Assembly (NCBI GenBank): GCA_002286855.1
Contig: NRSV01000012.1
Span: 310,001-374,000 of the forward strand
Source of the DNA: Bipolaris cookei
Lineage: Eukaryota; Ascomycota; Dothideomycetes; Pleosporales; Pleosporaceae
Length of the DNA: 64,000 nt
Direction of reading: 5' to 3'
The translations under genes and the position numbers were made by a program. The notes under the pieces were generated by a model. That model was not told the DNA's origin. It saw nothing but the letters and a program-made list of their open reading frames with translations, and searched no databases. Positions 1 to 10,958 of the stretch are shown here, one piece after another (the stretch's first letter is position 1; the number at the start of each line of letters is the position of its first letter).

Positions 1-1075
1 TACCATAACAGTGCAGACCTTACATCTGGTGATAATCTCCACCAGCACAGCGCCCATAGATGCAACGACCACTTTGATTACATCCCGGGGCAACGCCACG
101 AGAAGTGTACCCATGCAATCGACAAACCAAAACCTTCGACCAATAGCACCAATCGCATCACAGATAGGGGATCCCAATGGCCATCATGAGATTACTGAAC
201 CTAATTTCAGTGTTACCCGACAATGTAGAGGATGTTCTCCGGTGGTAGAGATCATAGCTACAGGCTGTTCAGATACACCGGTTTAGAATCAGCATGGCTA
301 TACAGAGCGGCTGGACCCTGCTTCACTGATCACTCAAGCACCTCCAATCGCTACGATTTCTGCTGGTTCAGCGACTGTCATTGTTAAGTAGGGACTGGAT
401 GGCGATAACTTTGTGATCGGAGGCTCATATACTGTTGTTCCCGGTAAGCCCGCTACCACAACGGTAATACCAGGCCTACAATTAGAGTATACATTTGAGG
501 GACAAACGCTTGTCCCTGGCGGAGAGTCACTCACCATCTCAGGAATGACGCTCTCTCTTTTGCCTTCAGGAACAGCGCTTGTTGTTAACAGAGAGACATC
601 CAGCGTCGTTCCTGTAACCGGCAGCATTTATACCGCTGTGGTACTAGCTGCCTTGGCCTTCGAAGAGCAAGTTTATACAGCCAATCGTGCAGGACACATC
701 ATAATGAGTCCAGAGACCACTCTTGTCCCCGGCGGTAATCCGGTGACTATTAACGGGACAACGCTTAGCCTCGAGCCCAGTGGGTCAGCAGTTGTGGTAC
801 AGGGCACGGCTATCGCTTTGCAGCCTGAGACAATAATTGCCAAATTGACGAGGGACCCGAATGCGCTCGAGATGCGGTCTGGCAGCGAGTGTAAAAGGGA
901 ATCCACAGCACACTCGACCAGGACAGTGGATTCTAATCCCACTGTGAAAGCGACTAGTGCTGGAGCGATACGGCATCACAGTGCCCCATCCGACGGTTGG
1001 CTGGGAAGTGTGCTTTTGTTGCGTGTGCTTCTGTTGCTTTTGTGGGGTATAGGCTCTTCTGCTTTGCACCTGTGA
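1..1075 (+). pseudogene. Cell-surface-type repeat protein, broken, 5' end outside window
   Basis: One reading frame runs from the left edge to a stop at 1073-1075, interrupted by TAG codons at 284-286 and 389-391. Frame-consistent, low-complexity Thr/Ser/Val/Pro-rich sequence continues on both sides of the second TAG. After it come two copies of a unit with the core TLVPGG..(I/V)..G.TLSL.PSG.A.VV (about 505-600 and 715-800). Such units recur in predicted secreted or GPI-anchored proteins of filamentous fungi (family knowledge, not a named domain). The last about 20 residues are hydrophobic (LLLRVLLLLLWG), as in a GPI-attachment signal. No signal peptide can be seen because the start lies outside. 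Both TAGs could be CAG changed by a single C-to-T transition. The stretch before 284 is less repeat-like and may contain an unseen intron. Confidence 0.5.
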
Positions 1076-2275
1076 AGAGATGTATTGAAAGCACATGGCA
1101 TCGTGGGAACTTGCTTGCTAGAAAGTTACTGTGCGTCAAACGGCGTTGGATCAACAGCATAAAATATAGAAAGCACAATCTCTTGGTTTGTCGCATCGCA
1201 TTCGCTTATGCAGAAGTCGATGTATTAACGGGAAAAACAAGAAACCCCTTGAAAATTTGCAATTACTCCTGCGGAGTTGAAGCAGTTATGGGGAATGTCT
1301 CATGATCGTCATGTGCCAGCCAATCGTGCACAAAATCAGGAGAGGACACAATAATAGACGTGACGAAGATGCTGGAATATCGTACTCTAGAGGACTCAAC
1401 AAAGGTTTTCACGGCCACATCACAACTACATGGTACCACATATTCGTCATTCAACCGGTGACAGGAACAAGTCAGCCATGGCCAAAAATTTGCATCACCA
1501 AACCTCCAAGGGCATTCGTCTAGCAGTTGAGGGACATGAACAAAAATAAATGCGCAACTTTACGTACAAACATCCACTCGAAATGCCATGGGCGGCGTCT
1601 AGACTACTTAATACCGATGCAAACTTGGCATCCGACGGGCAACTCGACGACGGAAAAGCACACGTGTTGGGCCAGGGAGACGGTGGTGCGACAGCCAATA
1701 ACAGAGTTTTCCCCCGCCATGCCTCCAAAGGCAGTCTTCTAACAGCTAACGGCTATGAGGTGAAAAACTCGTGATCGCAGTGTCTCCCCGTGCATGCGTT
1801 CTGACATAATTAGCCGCCAGCGGGGAGCGATCCGGCGGGCCCTCCGGAAAAGTGCAGTAGGGCGTGGATCATCTTGGTGTCATGATGGGTGGGTCACGCA
1901 CGCTCACACGCCCTGTGAAGGACCTTGCTGACAGAATTATGTGGGTTTGTCAGCCTCTACAGCCAATGGGCATGCTGCCTTGATCGCGGAAGTTCTTCGT
2001 ATTCTTGTAAATGTGTGGAAGGGCGTGTGCAAGGCATGCTGAGAAATTTCTTTTGCAAAGAAAAGGTCGGTGTCCAGGGGGGTGTCACGATGCTTGGCGG
2101 GTGTCATGGCGAAGATTCTGGGGGAGTGTCTGGGGATTATAAAGGGGAGGGGTGGGTACAGTAGGATGAAGGGCATCAACTCAGCAAAGCATACCAGATC
2201 ATCAAGCACAATCATCTACAACTACCTGCCACTACTCTCATCAATTTCGAATACATCGAACCAACAACAGTCACA
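1076..2275. other. Intergenic, no gene seen
   Basis: Short ORFs on both strands here lack codon or domain signal. The last about 200 bases act as the upstream region of the small repeat protein and contain a TATA-like box. Nothing else recognised. Confidence 0.5.
2138..2143 (+). promoter_or_regulatory. TATA box of small repeat protein gene
   Basis: TATAAA lies 138 nt upstream of the ATG at 2276 and is followed by a G-rich stretch. The distance would leave a leader of roughly 105 nt, which is CA-rich close to the ATG as in many fungal leaders. Confidence 0.5.
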
Positions 2276-2740
2276 ATGACCAACTTCCTCAACACCATTG
2301 CTAGCCGCGCAAAGGCTCACCACGAGAGCGTCAATGCTGCATACAATACATACTACACCAGTTCATCACCTGCCTCTCGAACGGCTTCACCTGAGGCTTC
2401 CCGCAGTTCTTCTGTTGCCAGCCCATCCGCACCCAAGAACCCTACCAACGCCTCCAAGGCCTGGAAGGCACTCAAGAAGCACCACCGCGAGATGAACGAG
2501 GCCTTCGCTGTATACTACAGCCCCGGCAACTCTCCTTCCGCCTCCAGGAACTCATCCGCCGTCTCTAGCCCAAGGCAGAGTGCCGACGCACCCAGGAACT
2601 CTAGCATCAGCGAGGTTAAAGAGACTGGATCCAGAAACTACCAGAAGGCGTGGAAGGCTCTCAAGACCAGGGCTATCGAGCATCACAGGAGCGTCAACGC
2701 TGCCTACAACCAGACCTATGGCCTGCACATCCGCCAATAG
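2276..2740 (+). CDS. Small three-repeat Ser-rich protein, function unknown
   Basis: An uninterrupted frame of 154 residues with a good start context (cacaATGacc). The protein has three copies of a short helical-looking unit separated by Ser/Pro/Ala-rich linkers. Unit 1 spans residues 12-27 (AKAHHESVNAAYNTYY), unit 2 residues 61-81 (KAWKALKKHH followed by REMNEAFAVYY), unit 3 residues 124-148 (KAWKALKTRAIEHH followed by RSVNAAYNQTY). Invariant features are a His-His pair, an Asn-x-Ala core and a closing Tyr. Linkers carry many SP and SR sites. No signal peptide, membrane segment or known domain is visible. The basic-aromatic units could bind nucleic acid, membrane or a partner protein, but that is speculation. 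I am confident it is a gene; the function is not known to me. Confidence 0.8.
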   Translation: MTNFLNTIASRAKAHHESVNAAYNTYYTSSSPASRTASPEASRSSSVASPSAPKNPTNASKAWKALKKHHREMNEAFAVYYSPGNSPSASRNSSAVSSPRQSADAPRNSSISEVKETGSRNYQKAWKALKTRAIEHHRSVNAAYNQTYGLHIRQ

Positions 2741-3553
2741 ATGGAATGTAGCAAAGGGGTGTTGAAGAGAATTGGAGGCGGAGGTAATGATTGGCAGATG
2801 GAAAGGAATAGGGAACGGAAAACAAAAGTGCTTTTTTTAAGACAGCTATATACCACTGTGGGATTTGATAGCTTGGGAGTTTTTTCTGATGATATTGGAG
2901 GGATCAGATCAGATGGATCTGAGTAATATACGAAAGACTTGATACCATTGATTTTTGCGAAAGATGAAATACTGAAACTTGGTGATGTCTGAGTGATGAC
3001 GACAAAACTAAGAGATTTCTAGGAGAATTGATGTTTGAATAGAAAAACGAAAATATGAAGAAGTTACCACACATTTGTGAATTTCTTCACTAGTGTGAGA
3101 CAAGAACAAAAGTCCATGTTGATTTTGTTTTGTTGATAGAAGAGAGTGCGCTAGTGTTGACAACTTTGGGAGTTATCTATGCCTTAGATTGCTAGCATCT
3201 AGATGAGTCTTTTACAAAGTCTACACCTGACTGGCGTATCGGTATGATTCGAGATTTTCGGTGAAAACATGATGACAACTAGCGAATGGTGTGAGATGAG
3301 AGTGTTTTGTGGTGCTCAAGCATGACAAGACGACGGGCGTGCATTTCCGAGACTTCGGAATCCCCGGGCGTTTCGACCAATCAACGACTCGTGCTTTCTA
3401 ATTGTGCCCCGTGTCGGGATTTGCAGTGGATGACATAGCCTTGAACGAATTTGGTTAACATTTAGCTGCCAGTACCTTCACCTTTCAACTCACACGGCAG
3501 GCGCAACCCATCTCCCTACGTCGAAGCGCATTTCTATACCTGGCCCTGCGATC
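2741..3553. other. Intergenic, AT-rich
   Basis: Holds the 3' region of the small repeat gene and the promoter of ISA1. A CCAAT-type motif (gaccaatcaac, about 3378) lies about 175 nt before the ISA1 ATG. No ORF with support. Confidence 0.4.
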
Positions 3554-4346
3554 ATGTTACTACCTCGTACCACCAGAGCGCTTGTGCGCTCAAGTACATC
3601 CTTTCTACGATTCGCCGCATCCCCGTTTGCTCCCCGCAGATGCCCACAATGCTCGCGGTCCTTCGCCTCATCGCTCCCCAGGCGCCAGTCAGCCAGGCGC
3701 CAGATGCAGACGGCGACCGCATACCACCCTTCGTCATTATATCCAGAGCCGCCGCCACGCAATGCTGGTGTACCCGACACTTCAATTGCTAGTGGAGCCA
3801 CCGAGGCAAAGAACACAACATTACCACAAACACCTCCGCACGACCGCAAAGCAGCCTCCCAGGCCGAACAGACCACCATCATCATACCTGAAGGCGAAGC
3901 ACAGAAGCCTCAGCAGGTTGCAAGTTCTAGCAAACCACTTCGGCCACGCCGATACAACTTTGGACCTCGAAAGGCAACAATCAAGTTATCGCCCTCGGCT
4001 GTGGCGCACTTGCGCGAACTCCTCGAATTGCCAGAGCCTAAGCTCATCCGAATAGGCACAAAAGCGAAGGGCTGTTCGGGCTTGGCATATCACCTGGAGT
4101 ATGTGGACAAGCCGAGCCCGCTGGACGAACAGGTTGAGCAAGATGGCGTCAAGGTGTTGATCGACAACAAGGCGTTATTAAACATTATTGGTAGTGAGAT
4201 GGACTGGTTGGAGGACAGGCTCAACGAGCGGTTCATCTTCAAGAATCCAAACATCAGTAAGTTTGGTTTTGGGCACACCAAGAACAAGCGCTAACATATC
4301 AACAGCTGAGCAGTGCGGATGTGGAGAATCATTTAGTGTATCATGA
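3554..4346 (+). CDS. ISA1: Mitochondrial iron-sulfur assembly protein Isa1 (HesB/IscA)
   Basis: Exons 3554-4256 and 4306-4346, with a 49-nt intron (GTAAGT donor, GCTAAC branch, CAG acceptor), encode 247 residues. The intron is needed: reading through it loses the family's C-terminus, whereas splicing restores NPNITEQCGCGESF. A-type Fe-S carrier proteins bind iron or a cluster through three cysteines; here these are Cys174 (AKGCSG), Cys238 and Cys240 (CGCG). The HesB/IscA fold covers about residues 140-247. The first about 50 residues are rich in Arg, Ser and Ala with few acids, a typical mitochondrial presequence, and residues 50-135 are a low-complexity linker. The role, from the family, is maturation of [4Fe-4S] proteins in mitochondria together with Isa2 and Iba57. 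Confidence 0.93.
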
Positions 4347-4495
4347 TACCCTTACGAGTCGTTTGTCATACTATAGAAGCATTGCGGGCGTTGCATATCT
4401 GGCGTTACATACGGTCTACAATCCGACACATTATTTCTACGCTATACATATGAGGCCATTACAATCGCTCCCTTGCGTCTACTTACAACGTGGTT

Positions 4496-4936
4496 TTACA
4501 ACTTTCCAGGCTCGTAGTCAAAGACCTTCACACCATTTGCCACTTCGCCGGCAAGTTTCACAAAGTCTTGATGTGCTGGGTCCTTGTAGACATAGTAGTC
4601 GCGATCTTCCTCGCTCTCAAATTCTACGACAAATCCGTGGGTGAAGTTACCCTTGCGAGCGTAAGCAACTGAGTTTAAAGTTGAGACTGGCCTTGAGGGT
4701 GGACATACAGAGTGGCCTTCAGGGCTGTTGTTCTTTCCCCCAGAAAGCGATTTAATGTAGGGCTCTTGGGAGGTTGGATGGATGCATTTGTCCTTTAGTG
4801 CAAGCATCTGTTTGTATGCCTATTGGCCGTTAGATTTGTAATCGCCAGTGTACATGCTGATGTTTAGTACCTCTGAAATCTGGTCTGAGGAAGCCGTGGG
4901 TTTCCACTCAAAGAGAACAATATGAATTATCGTCAT
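4496..4936 (-). CDS. Dabb-domain (stress-responsive alpha/beta barrel) protein
   Basis: Exon 1 is 4871-4936 and exon 2 is 4496-4819, separated by a 51-nt intron with a GTACTA donor and TAG acceptor; the result is 129 residues. Exon 1 gives the N-terminal strand MTIIHIVLFEWKP. Exon 2 holds MLALKDKCIHP, PYIKSLSGGKNNSPEG and HGFVVEFESEEDRDYYV..DPAHQDFVK, the conserved core of the family. Dabb proteins are small dimeric ferredoxin-like barrels; most fungal members have no proven reaction. The protein is about 15-20 residues longer than usual because of an insert after SPEG. That insert contains a 40-nt stretch with a good donor (GTATGT) and acceptor (CTCAG), but splicing it would shift the frame. 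The call of family is strong; the exact model around the insert is less sure. Confidence 0.82.
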
Positions 4937-5266
4937 TTTAAATTATCAGCGTTCACAAGTATCTGAGTGCGAGTTAAGAGACATCAATCATGAAATGATA
5001 TCACAACTGAGAGGGGCACAATCTCCCCAGTGGCTGGGACATCGGAGGTAAATGACCTCAGCGTTGCTAAGCTCCGGGCTGCCGTGTCTCGAGCCACCGA
5101 CTGCGCAATCACCACAGATCTCGCAGCCTCACCACCAGAGATGCAAAGTATAAGATAGCAACGAAAACGATGCCACGACCGCCATGAACTCTTGTAGACT
5201 TGATGCACATGGACCATCGCTTTTCTGTCACCTCATCTCCGAAACCAAGTACAACCTAGCACCATC
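4937..5266. promoter_or_regulatory. Divergent promoter between Dabb gene and DSC3
   Basis: A 330-nt spacer between two divergently transcribed starts, so it must hold both promoters. No clear TATA box; the last 40 nt before the DSC3 ATG are CA-rich leader-like sequence. Confidence 0.4.
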
Positions 5267-6289
5267 ATGGCAGCCAACGCGCCTGTCCTTCCTGAACAGC
5301 TCATATACTTGATAATACGCTTTACAGCTTCCGTACCCGACCTACCCCTCTCTATCTACACGCCCCGTGTCATTGCGACCCTCTCGCTCAAGCAGATCAT
5401 TCGTCAACAACTCCCACCCGAACATGTTTCTTCGCGATTACGCCTAATCTATGCGGGCAAAGTCCTCGCAGACAATGACCCGCTATCGCGATCATTAAGG
5501 CTTCCGCCACCCCGCAGCAGCAGAAGCGGGGATGCAACAGCAGGCAGCAGCAGTAGTACGGGAGAGGGAAGCAAGAGCAAAGGCAAACAACCGCTGAGAG
5601 AGACGCCCGCCGTACAATATGGCACAACAGAAATACCCTCTGAAGCGAAAAAGTACTACATACACTGTTCCCTCGGCGATGCGCTCTCCGCCTCTGAGCT
5701 CGCCAGCGAAGCCACCCTCGCCCAAAATATAGAAATCAGTCTGAAATCACAGTATGACGCTTCGTCCTCTGAGCTCCGCCGCAAAGGCAGCGGAGCAGAC
5801 TACAATGCGCGCAGACGCGGGTCTACTGCGACAACGGGGACAGTTGGTGCAACGGACGCCGGTGGGCCTCAAGCTCAGGGTTTCGATCGACTGCTCAGTT
5901 CAGGCTTTACGCCTGCTGAAGTAGCGAGTTTACGCTCGCATTTTACGACGAACCTTTCGTTTACGCATACGCCTGATACGATGCCGACACCGGCGCAGAT
6001 CCGTGTGCTGGAAGATCGCTGGCTTGACTCGTCGGCCAATGATCCCTCGGCTTCGCTGACGGCGCCTGGTGCTACGGGCGGTGAGACGGGATGGGGCGCG
6101 GGGTTTGCGGTGGAGGAGGGTGGGTTAGATGATATGTTGTATGGGTATTTGACCGGCTTCTTTTTCCCGCTCGGCAGCTTAGTGTGGGGGTTTCGTGAGG
6201 AGGGTGTATGGACGAGACGGAGGCAAGTTGCTGTTGTTATGGGGGTATTGATAAACGCTGTTTTTGGCTTCATGAGGTGGGGTGCATGA
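5267..6289 (+). CDS. DSC3: DSC E3 ubiquitin ligase complex subunit 3 (DUF2407)
   Basis: A single exon of 340 residues. The N-terminal part (about 12-115) is a ubiquitin-like fold: LIIRFTASVPDLPL, then LSLKQIIRQQLPPEH, RLRLIYAGKVL and later KKYYIHCSLGD, with a Ser/Gly-rich insertion around residues 83-110. The C-terminal domain holds FDRLLSSGFTPAEVASLR and two membrane segments, about residues 293-310 (YGYLTGFFFPLGSLVWGF) and 319-338 (RQVAVVMGVLINAVFGFM). This order is that of fungal Dsc3. The Dsc complex is a Golgi/endosomal membrane E3 ligase; in fission yeast and Aspergillus it is needed for proteolytic activation of the sterol regulator SREBP and hypoxia adaptation (family knowledge). The start is supported by context cATCATGgca and the immediate beginning of the Ubl domain. 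Confidence 0.9.
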   Translation: MAANAPVLPEQLIYLIIRFTASVPDLPLSIYTPRVIATLSLKQIIRQQLPPEHVSSRLRLIYAGKVLADNDPLSRSLRLPPPRSSRSGDATAGSSSSTGEGSKSKGKQPLRETPAVQYGTTEIPSEAKKYYIHCSLGDALSASELASEATLAQNIEISLKSQYDASSSELRRKGSGADYNARRRGSTATTGTVGATDAGGPQAQGFDRLLSSGFTPAEVASLRSHFTTNLSFTHTPDTMPTPAQIRVLEDRWLDSSANDPSASLTAPGATGGETGWGAGFAVEEGGLDDMLYGYLTGFFFPLGSLVWGFREEGVWTRRRQVAVVMGVLINAVFGFMRWGA

Positions 6290-6505
6290 AGTTGAGAACT
6301 TGGTAATAAACATGGGCAGAAATGGAGTTTACAGGGTAGGGTTTCATGCATTGTTACTACCTAGATATCATTGCTCCTCATCGTTGTTTATATATTGCGA
6401 CTAAATGCTCCGGCCAAAATGCCTCAGTTTGGTCGATTCTCATGCCATACTCCTACTCAACTCTCGCTGTTGTGCTCATCGTTATGCCTCAAGCACTCGC
6501 ATCAT

Positions 6506-8166
6506 CTACAGCTCAATAGTCTCCTTTGCGGGAGCGCCCATGTAGCTCAAGGGTCCCCTCTTCACCATCAAAGTCATGACCTCGTAGAGGGTATCCTACG
6601 TCAAGCACGTCAGCCTGCATCTTCATACATTTCACTCCATCAGCATGCTCTACTTACCGCAGCAGCCATAGTAGTCAATTCAGCATTGGTATCGTACGCC
6701 GGCGCGACCTCAACAATATCAGCGCCAACGAGGTTGATACCCTCCAAGCCGCGAATGATCGTGCGCAGCTCGCGCGTAGTCCAGCCTCCCGTCTCGGGGG
6801 TACCAGTCGCAGGAGCAACTGTTTATCGTTAGCTTTTGCTCCAACTACAAACCCACAATACCGAAGAGAAAGGAAAGGGGGAAGAAGGGTAACGTACAAG
6901 CAGGATCCAGCGTATCAATATCAATACTCAAATACACAGGCTTCTCCAGCCCGACCCTGTCCTTGATCTTCTTGATAATCCCCTCAATCCCAATCTTATC
7001 AATCTCGCGCGCCTCCACAATCTCGAAGCCACAGTATCCGTCGTTTTCGTAGTCGGAGGGGCCGGAGAGTGTGGTGCGGATGCCGGCGTGGATGTTGGAG
7101 TCGTTGGCGAGCAGGCCTTCTTGGGCGGCATGGAAGAAGTAGGTTCCGTGGTTTATGCTGGCTTGTTCGCTGGGGGAGCCGCCGAAGACTTTGGGGCGCC
7201 AGGTGTCGCTGGGTTGGGTTTGTTAGTAGGTTTGTGGGATGGGATGTAGATATGGGGTTGGAAGGGGGGGGACTACGTACAGGTGGCTGTCAAAGTGGAT
7301 GACGGTTATGGGGCCGTATTCGCGGTGAACGGAGCGGAGTAGAGGGAGGGTGATGGTGTGGTCGCCTCCCAGGGTGATCATACGGGGAAGTGTTTTGCCC
7401 TTCTTCGAAGGGCCGGGCTTGTTGGCGTGTGTGTAGGGTGCCCGGCTCAGAAGGAGGTTGTGGCCTTGCTCGATTTGCTGGAGGGCATAGGCGTTGTCGT
7501 ATCTAGAAAATGACCCGTTAGTAAGTTCTCGTCCCTCTAACCTCCATTCAATGGGTGATATAGTTAAGAGAAGTCGTTCTTACGATGTAACAGGAATATC
7601 ACCGCAGTCAATGATCTTGGCCCAGGAGTTGAATGGGTTCGCCTCGAGTGGCACATTGTAGCCGCCACTAAATCCAATTTTGTGTGAGCCTTTGTGGGAG
7701 AAGACAGAAGTAAGCTTGTGGTTGCTCAAAGGAGAACGTACTAGAGATTGAGACGGCGAGAACCTTGCCTGATGCCACTGGGGCCGAAGCGAGCTCCTGG
7801 GCGGTATGATGTGCCGGTGTCGAATGGAGCGCCTGTATGTTGTGATTAGACAATCATATCTCTCTTTGTATGACTACGATCATACCGATGAACGCAATGT
7901 CATATTGCACATCGCTCGAGAGACACGGGTGGTACTTGAGACGGCCGAATGTAGAAATTCCGGAGAAGACAGAGTCGGCCTATATCAACATTAATTTCTG
8001 CAGCAATATTATTCACAGAAATTGAATTCCTCACTTGTGTTCCACCGTCACCAGGAAGAGTGTTGTACCAGAGACTCTCATGTGGACCAGCCAATGGCTC
8101 TTGGTCGTGGTCGCCGTGCGCTGCTACTGCAGCTACAAAGCCCAAGAGCGTGGGAGTGAACCTCAT
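6506..8166 (-). CDS. Secreted agmatinase-like ureohydrolase (arginase family)
   Basis: Eight exons: 8035-8166, 7886-7979, 7742-7832, 7584-7667, 7281-7502, 6898-7208, 6658-6818, 6506-6595. The seven introns are 53-81 nt with GTAAGT/GTACGT-type donors, and the sum is 1185 nt (394 residues) in frame throughout. The Mn-binding residues of the family are all present: GGDHT, then HFDSHLDTW, then SIDIDTLDP followed by PATGTPETGG. Residues 1-17 (MRFTPTLLGFVAAVAAH) are a signal peptide, so the protein probably acts in the secretory pathway or outside the cell. Members hydrolyse guanidino compounds such as agmatine to urea and an amine; the real substrate cannot be read from the sequence. Intact; no broken exon. 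Confidence 0.92.
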
Positions 8167-9339
8167 CTTGCAAAAGTTCTATCTAACAATGGAGGAGAAA
8201 AGCACAAGAGTGGTGATGAAGAAATCGGACTTCGATGACTGCGGGACTGCGGTAAATAGCCTTCATGAGTCTCGTATCCATCACTATCAGTTACATTCTG
8301 ACGAAGTCGCGTTAGGTAAATTGCCGTTACATGAGTAGGTACTTGATCTATCCCTGTCCATGACGGCGGTGTCGTCTGCAAGTGTAACATCTCATTGCCT
8401 TCAAAGGGTTAGCATATCTTGGTGGCATCGGATCGTTGTTATCCGTCGATGTAATGAAACGGCCGAAGTCATCTTTTGCTCATCCTTGGAGACCACAATG
8501 CCCTAGGCATTAGTAGTCTTGACGAAAAGCTATCTGAGGCTTCTTTTGTCTTTTTAAAACTTTCAGAGAATACCCTGATGGCTATACAGCTTCCTTTCCA
8601 TTATCTCTGCGTCATTTGAGGCTACTAGGCTATCTTGTATCCAACATCGTTGATTAATGTGGAGACCACCCCCGTCATGTGCGATGACGGATGCCATGGT
8701 CGAGATACTGGAGATCGAGCCAGTAGCATCTGCCATGAAGAATTCCGTAACGGCTATGCTCAATGGTGTAAATCCGTTTGCACCAGTCTTATCTGAAGCG
8801 GGACAGAATCCAGTCGTGCTGCATACTTATGCATGCAAAGCAATTCCGGTGAGGTCATTACTTGTTTGATGAGCTGCAGATTCGACGTAAGTATCTTGCG
8901 TATTCTTGTACATGTTACGCGGATTGGTTCGATAAGAAATGAGAGACCCGAGGTGGTCCTATATTTCATGATATTCATCACCTCCGTGGCCAATTGGGTG
9001 CCTAATGAGTGAAGCGGGGTTCCTTGTATTTCCTGAATTGCTTACTTGCGTCTAAATGTACAACGCATAGATCTAAACTACCGAGAGGCAGTGCATGGTG
9101 GGGGTAATGCAGCAGAAAGTGCGGAGGTAATGAGGAGTGAGGTTGAATCGTGGAGACAAGGGTCCAGATACCAATCGCACTAACGTTACTCGCTTAATGT
9201 TTTTGGTAATTTTTCGTCAAGTCTTGCATTGGCGCCTCCGGGTTGCCTATCAAGCTCCATACATCGAATGTCTAAGAAGCGTTGCTAATACTCTTCCATC
9301 ACCATGGCTGTCGCCAGCAGGTTTGACCCCGCAAAGTAG
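8167..9339. other. Intergenic, no gene seen
   Basis: Lies upstream of the agmatinase-like gene and downstream of the MATE gene (both minus). ORFs under 100 codons only, without support. Confidence 0.5.
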
Positions 9340-10958
9340 CTATCTATGCACTGGCGTTGCTTCATCCGGAGGAACACCCAGCTCGGCCCTGTCGTCCGCA
9401 TCCATCCTTTCAAAAGCCTTCTTGACCTGGTAATCCCAGTTGCTCCAAGCAACGATCGCCCACTCAGCAAACCCGACAAGGTACAGGGCAATGCATTGCC
9501 CGACCCATAAGCCCGCGAGACCCCAGCCATGGAATGCAAGCCAGATGCCCAGTGGCAAAGCACCGCAATAGTAGCTGACAATGTTCACGGTAGCTCCTAT
9601 GTGCTGCCGGCCCATACCTCGGAGAGCCCCACCGCAGCTTCCATTCAATCCGTCCGCGATCTGGAACAATGCAACGTACGGCATTACCCTGGCAGTGAGC
9701 TTGACCACATCTTGATCATCGTTGAAAATTCTAGCGTAAAAGTCCTTGATACCCATGAGCACGGCCAATACGAGCGCACCAAGTACCATGCTCAAGACAG
9801 CGGCAGTGTTTGCAGCTCTGGCGGCACTTTTCGCGTTACGTGCCCCAAGGAGATTGCCAACTCGTGACGAGGTAGCAACACCTACCCCAAAGGGAATGGT
9901 GTTCATGACTTGGTCCGTAGTCATGATAACGCTTTGCGCGGCGAGCGGTATGGTACCAAGCTTGCCTGCAACGAGTGCGACGATCTCGAACGCCCACCAT
10001 TCCGTGCCAACATGTATGACTCCAAGGAAGGCTAGGCGTGCAAAGACCCATAGATTCTGAAGGCATTTTCGGTCCCACCCACCCCAGCATTGCCATCCGT
10101 CTATGAAGCGTGCATAGGCAAGCAGCAGGAAGAAGGATGCCCAGTATGCAATACCAGTCGCAAGTGGCGCGCCAAGTAACCCCATCTTGAAAGTGTACAC
10201 GAACAAGAAGTTGAGGCCAGCACTGAGAGGTGATGTTATGAGAAGGACGTATGTTCCAGGCCTCATAATTTCTGTCTATGTGAGTACGACGCATCGTTGT
10301 GGTTTGTATTTATTGAAGACCTACCTTGAGCCTGCATGTACTTCTTCAGTGCCTCAAAATAGATATACCCAATACCACCAGGTGCCAGTACAGAGAGAAA
10401 CTTTGCCGAGTCGCGCGCAATATAATCTTCCTGGCCGAGTGCTTTGAAGAGTGGTTCAGAGCAGAACCATACTATAGCAATTGGTATGTAGAATAATAAC
10501 AGCACCAAGAAGGAGCGCTGGAGGATGATTCCAAGGTCGTGGCGATTCTTGCTTCCCGTAAAGCTGGCGGAGGCCAAAGTATCGATTGCTGTAGTTCCAC
10601 CGAGAGCAACGAGCCAGCCCGTAGCCATGGCGAACATGTATGAGAATGCAGCGGTAGCCAATGCTTCTGGTGATAAGCGTCCGACGATAAGAACAGAGAC
10701 TGTCTGCAACGAGTTTTGCAATGCGTACGCTACTACCACGGGTAATGATCCTTTGAGCAGTATCCAGAATTCTTGGAGAATGAGTTGAAAAGATGTCGTG
10801 GTTTCATCGTCGAGCTCATGAGTTTCGCCAGTGGACCACTCCTCATGCTGTGAGTTGGGCAGAAGCGATGCCCTCTCATCTGGCTGGCCATCCTTCTGAT
10901 CCGGCGCTCTGAGAAAGCTCGGTATCCATGACCGAGATTTGTTTACTCCGGAGTCCAT
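9340..10958 (-). CDS. MATE-family multidrug/organic cation transporter
   Basis: Exon 1 is 10325-10958 and exon 2 is 9340-10271, with a 53-nt intron (GTAGGT...CATAGACAG); 521 residues. The protein has two MatE halves, each with about six hydrophobic helices. Landmarks are GSLPVVVAYALQNSLQTVSV (helix 1), LATAAFSYMFAMATG, the GQEDYIARDSAKFL loop, LITSPLSAGLNFLFVY, the TIPFGVGVATSSRVGNLLGA motif and GGALRGMGRQHIGA. The N-terminal 55 residues are hydrophilic and cytosolic. MATE transporters exchange protons or sodium for organic cations or metabolites at the plasma or vacuolar membrane; the substrate is unknown. The gene stands alone, with no biosynthetic neighbours that would suggest a secondary-metabolite exporter. 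Confidence 0.93.
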
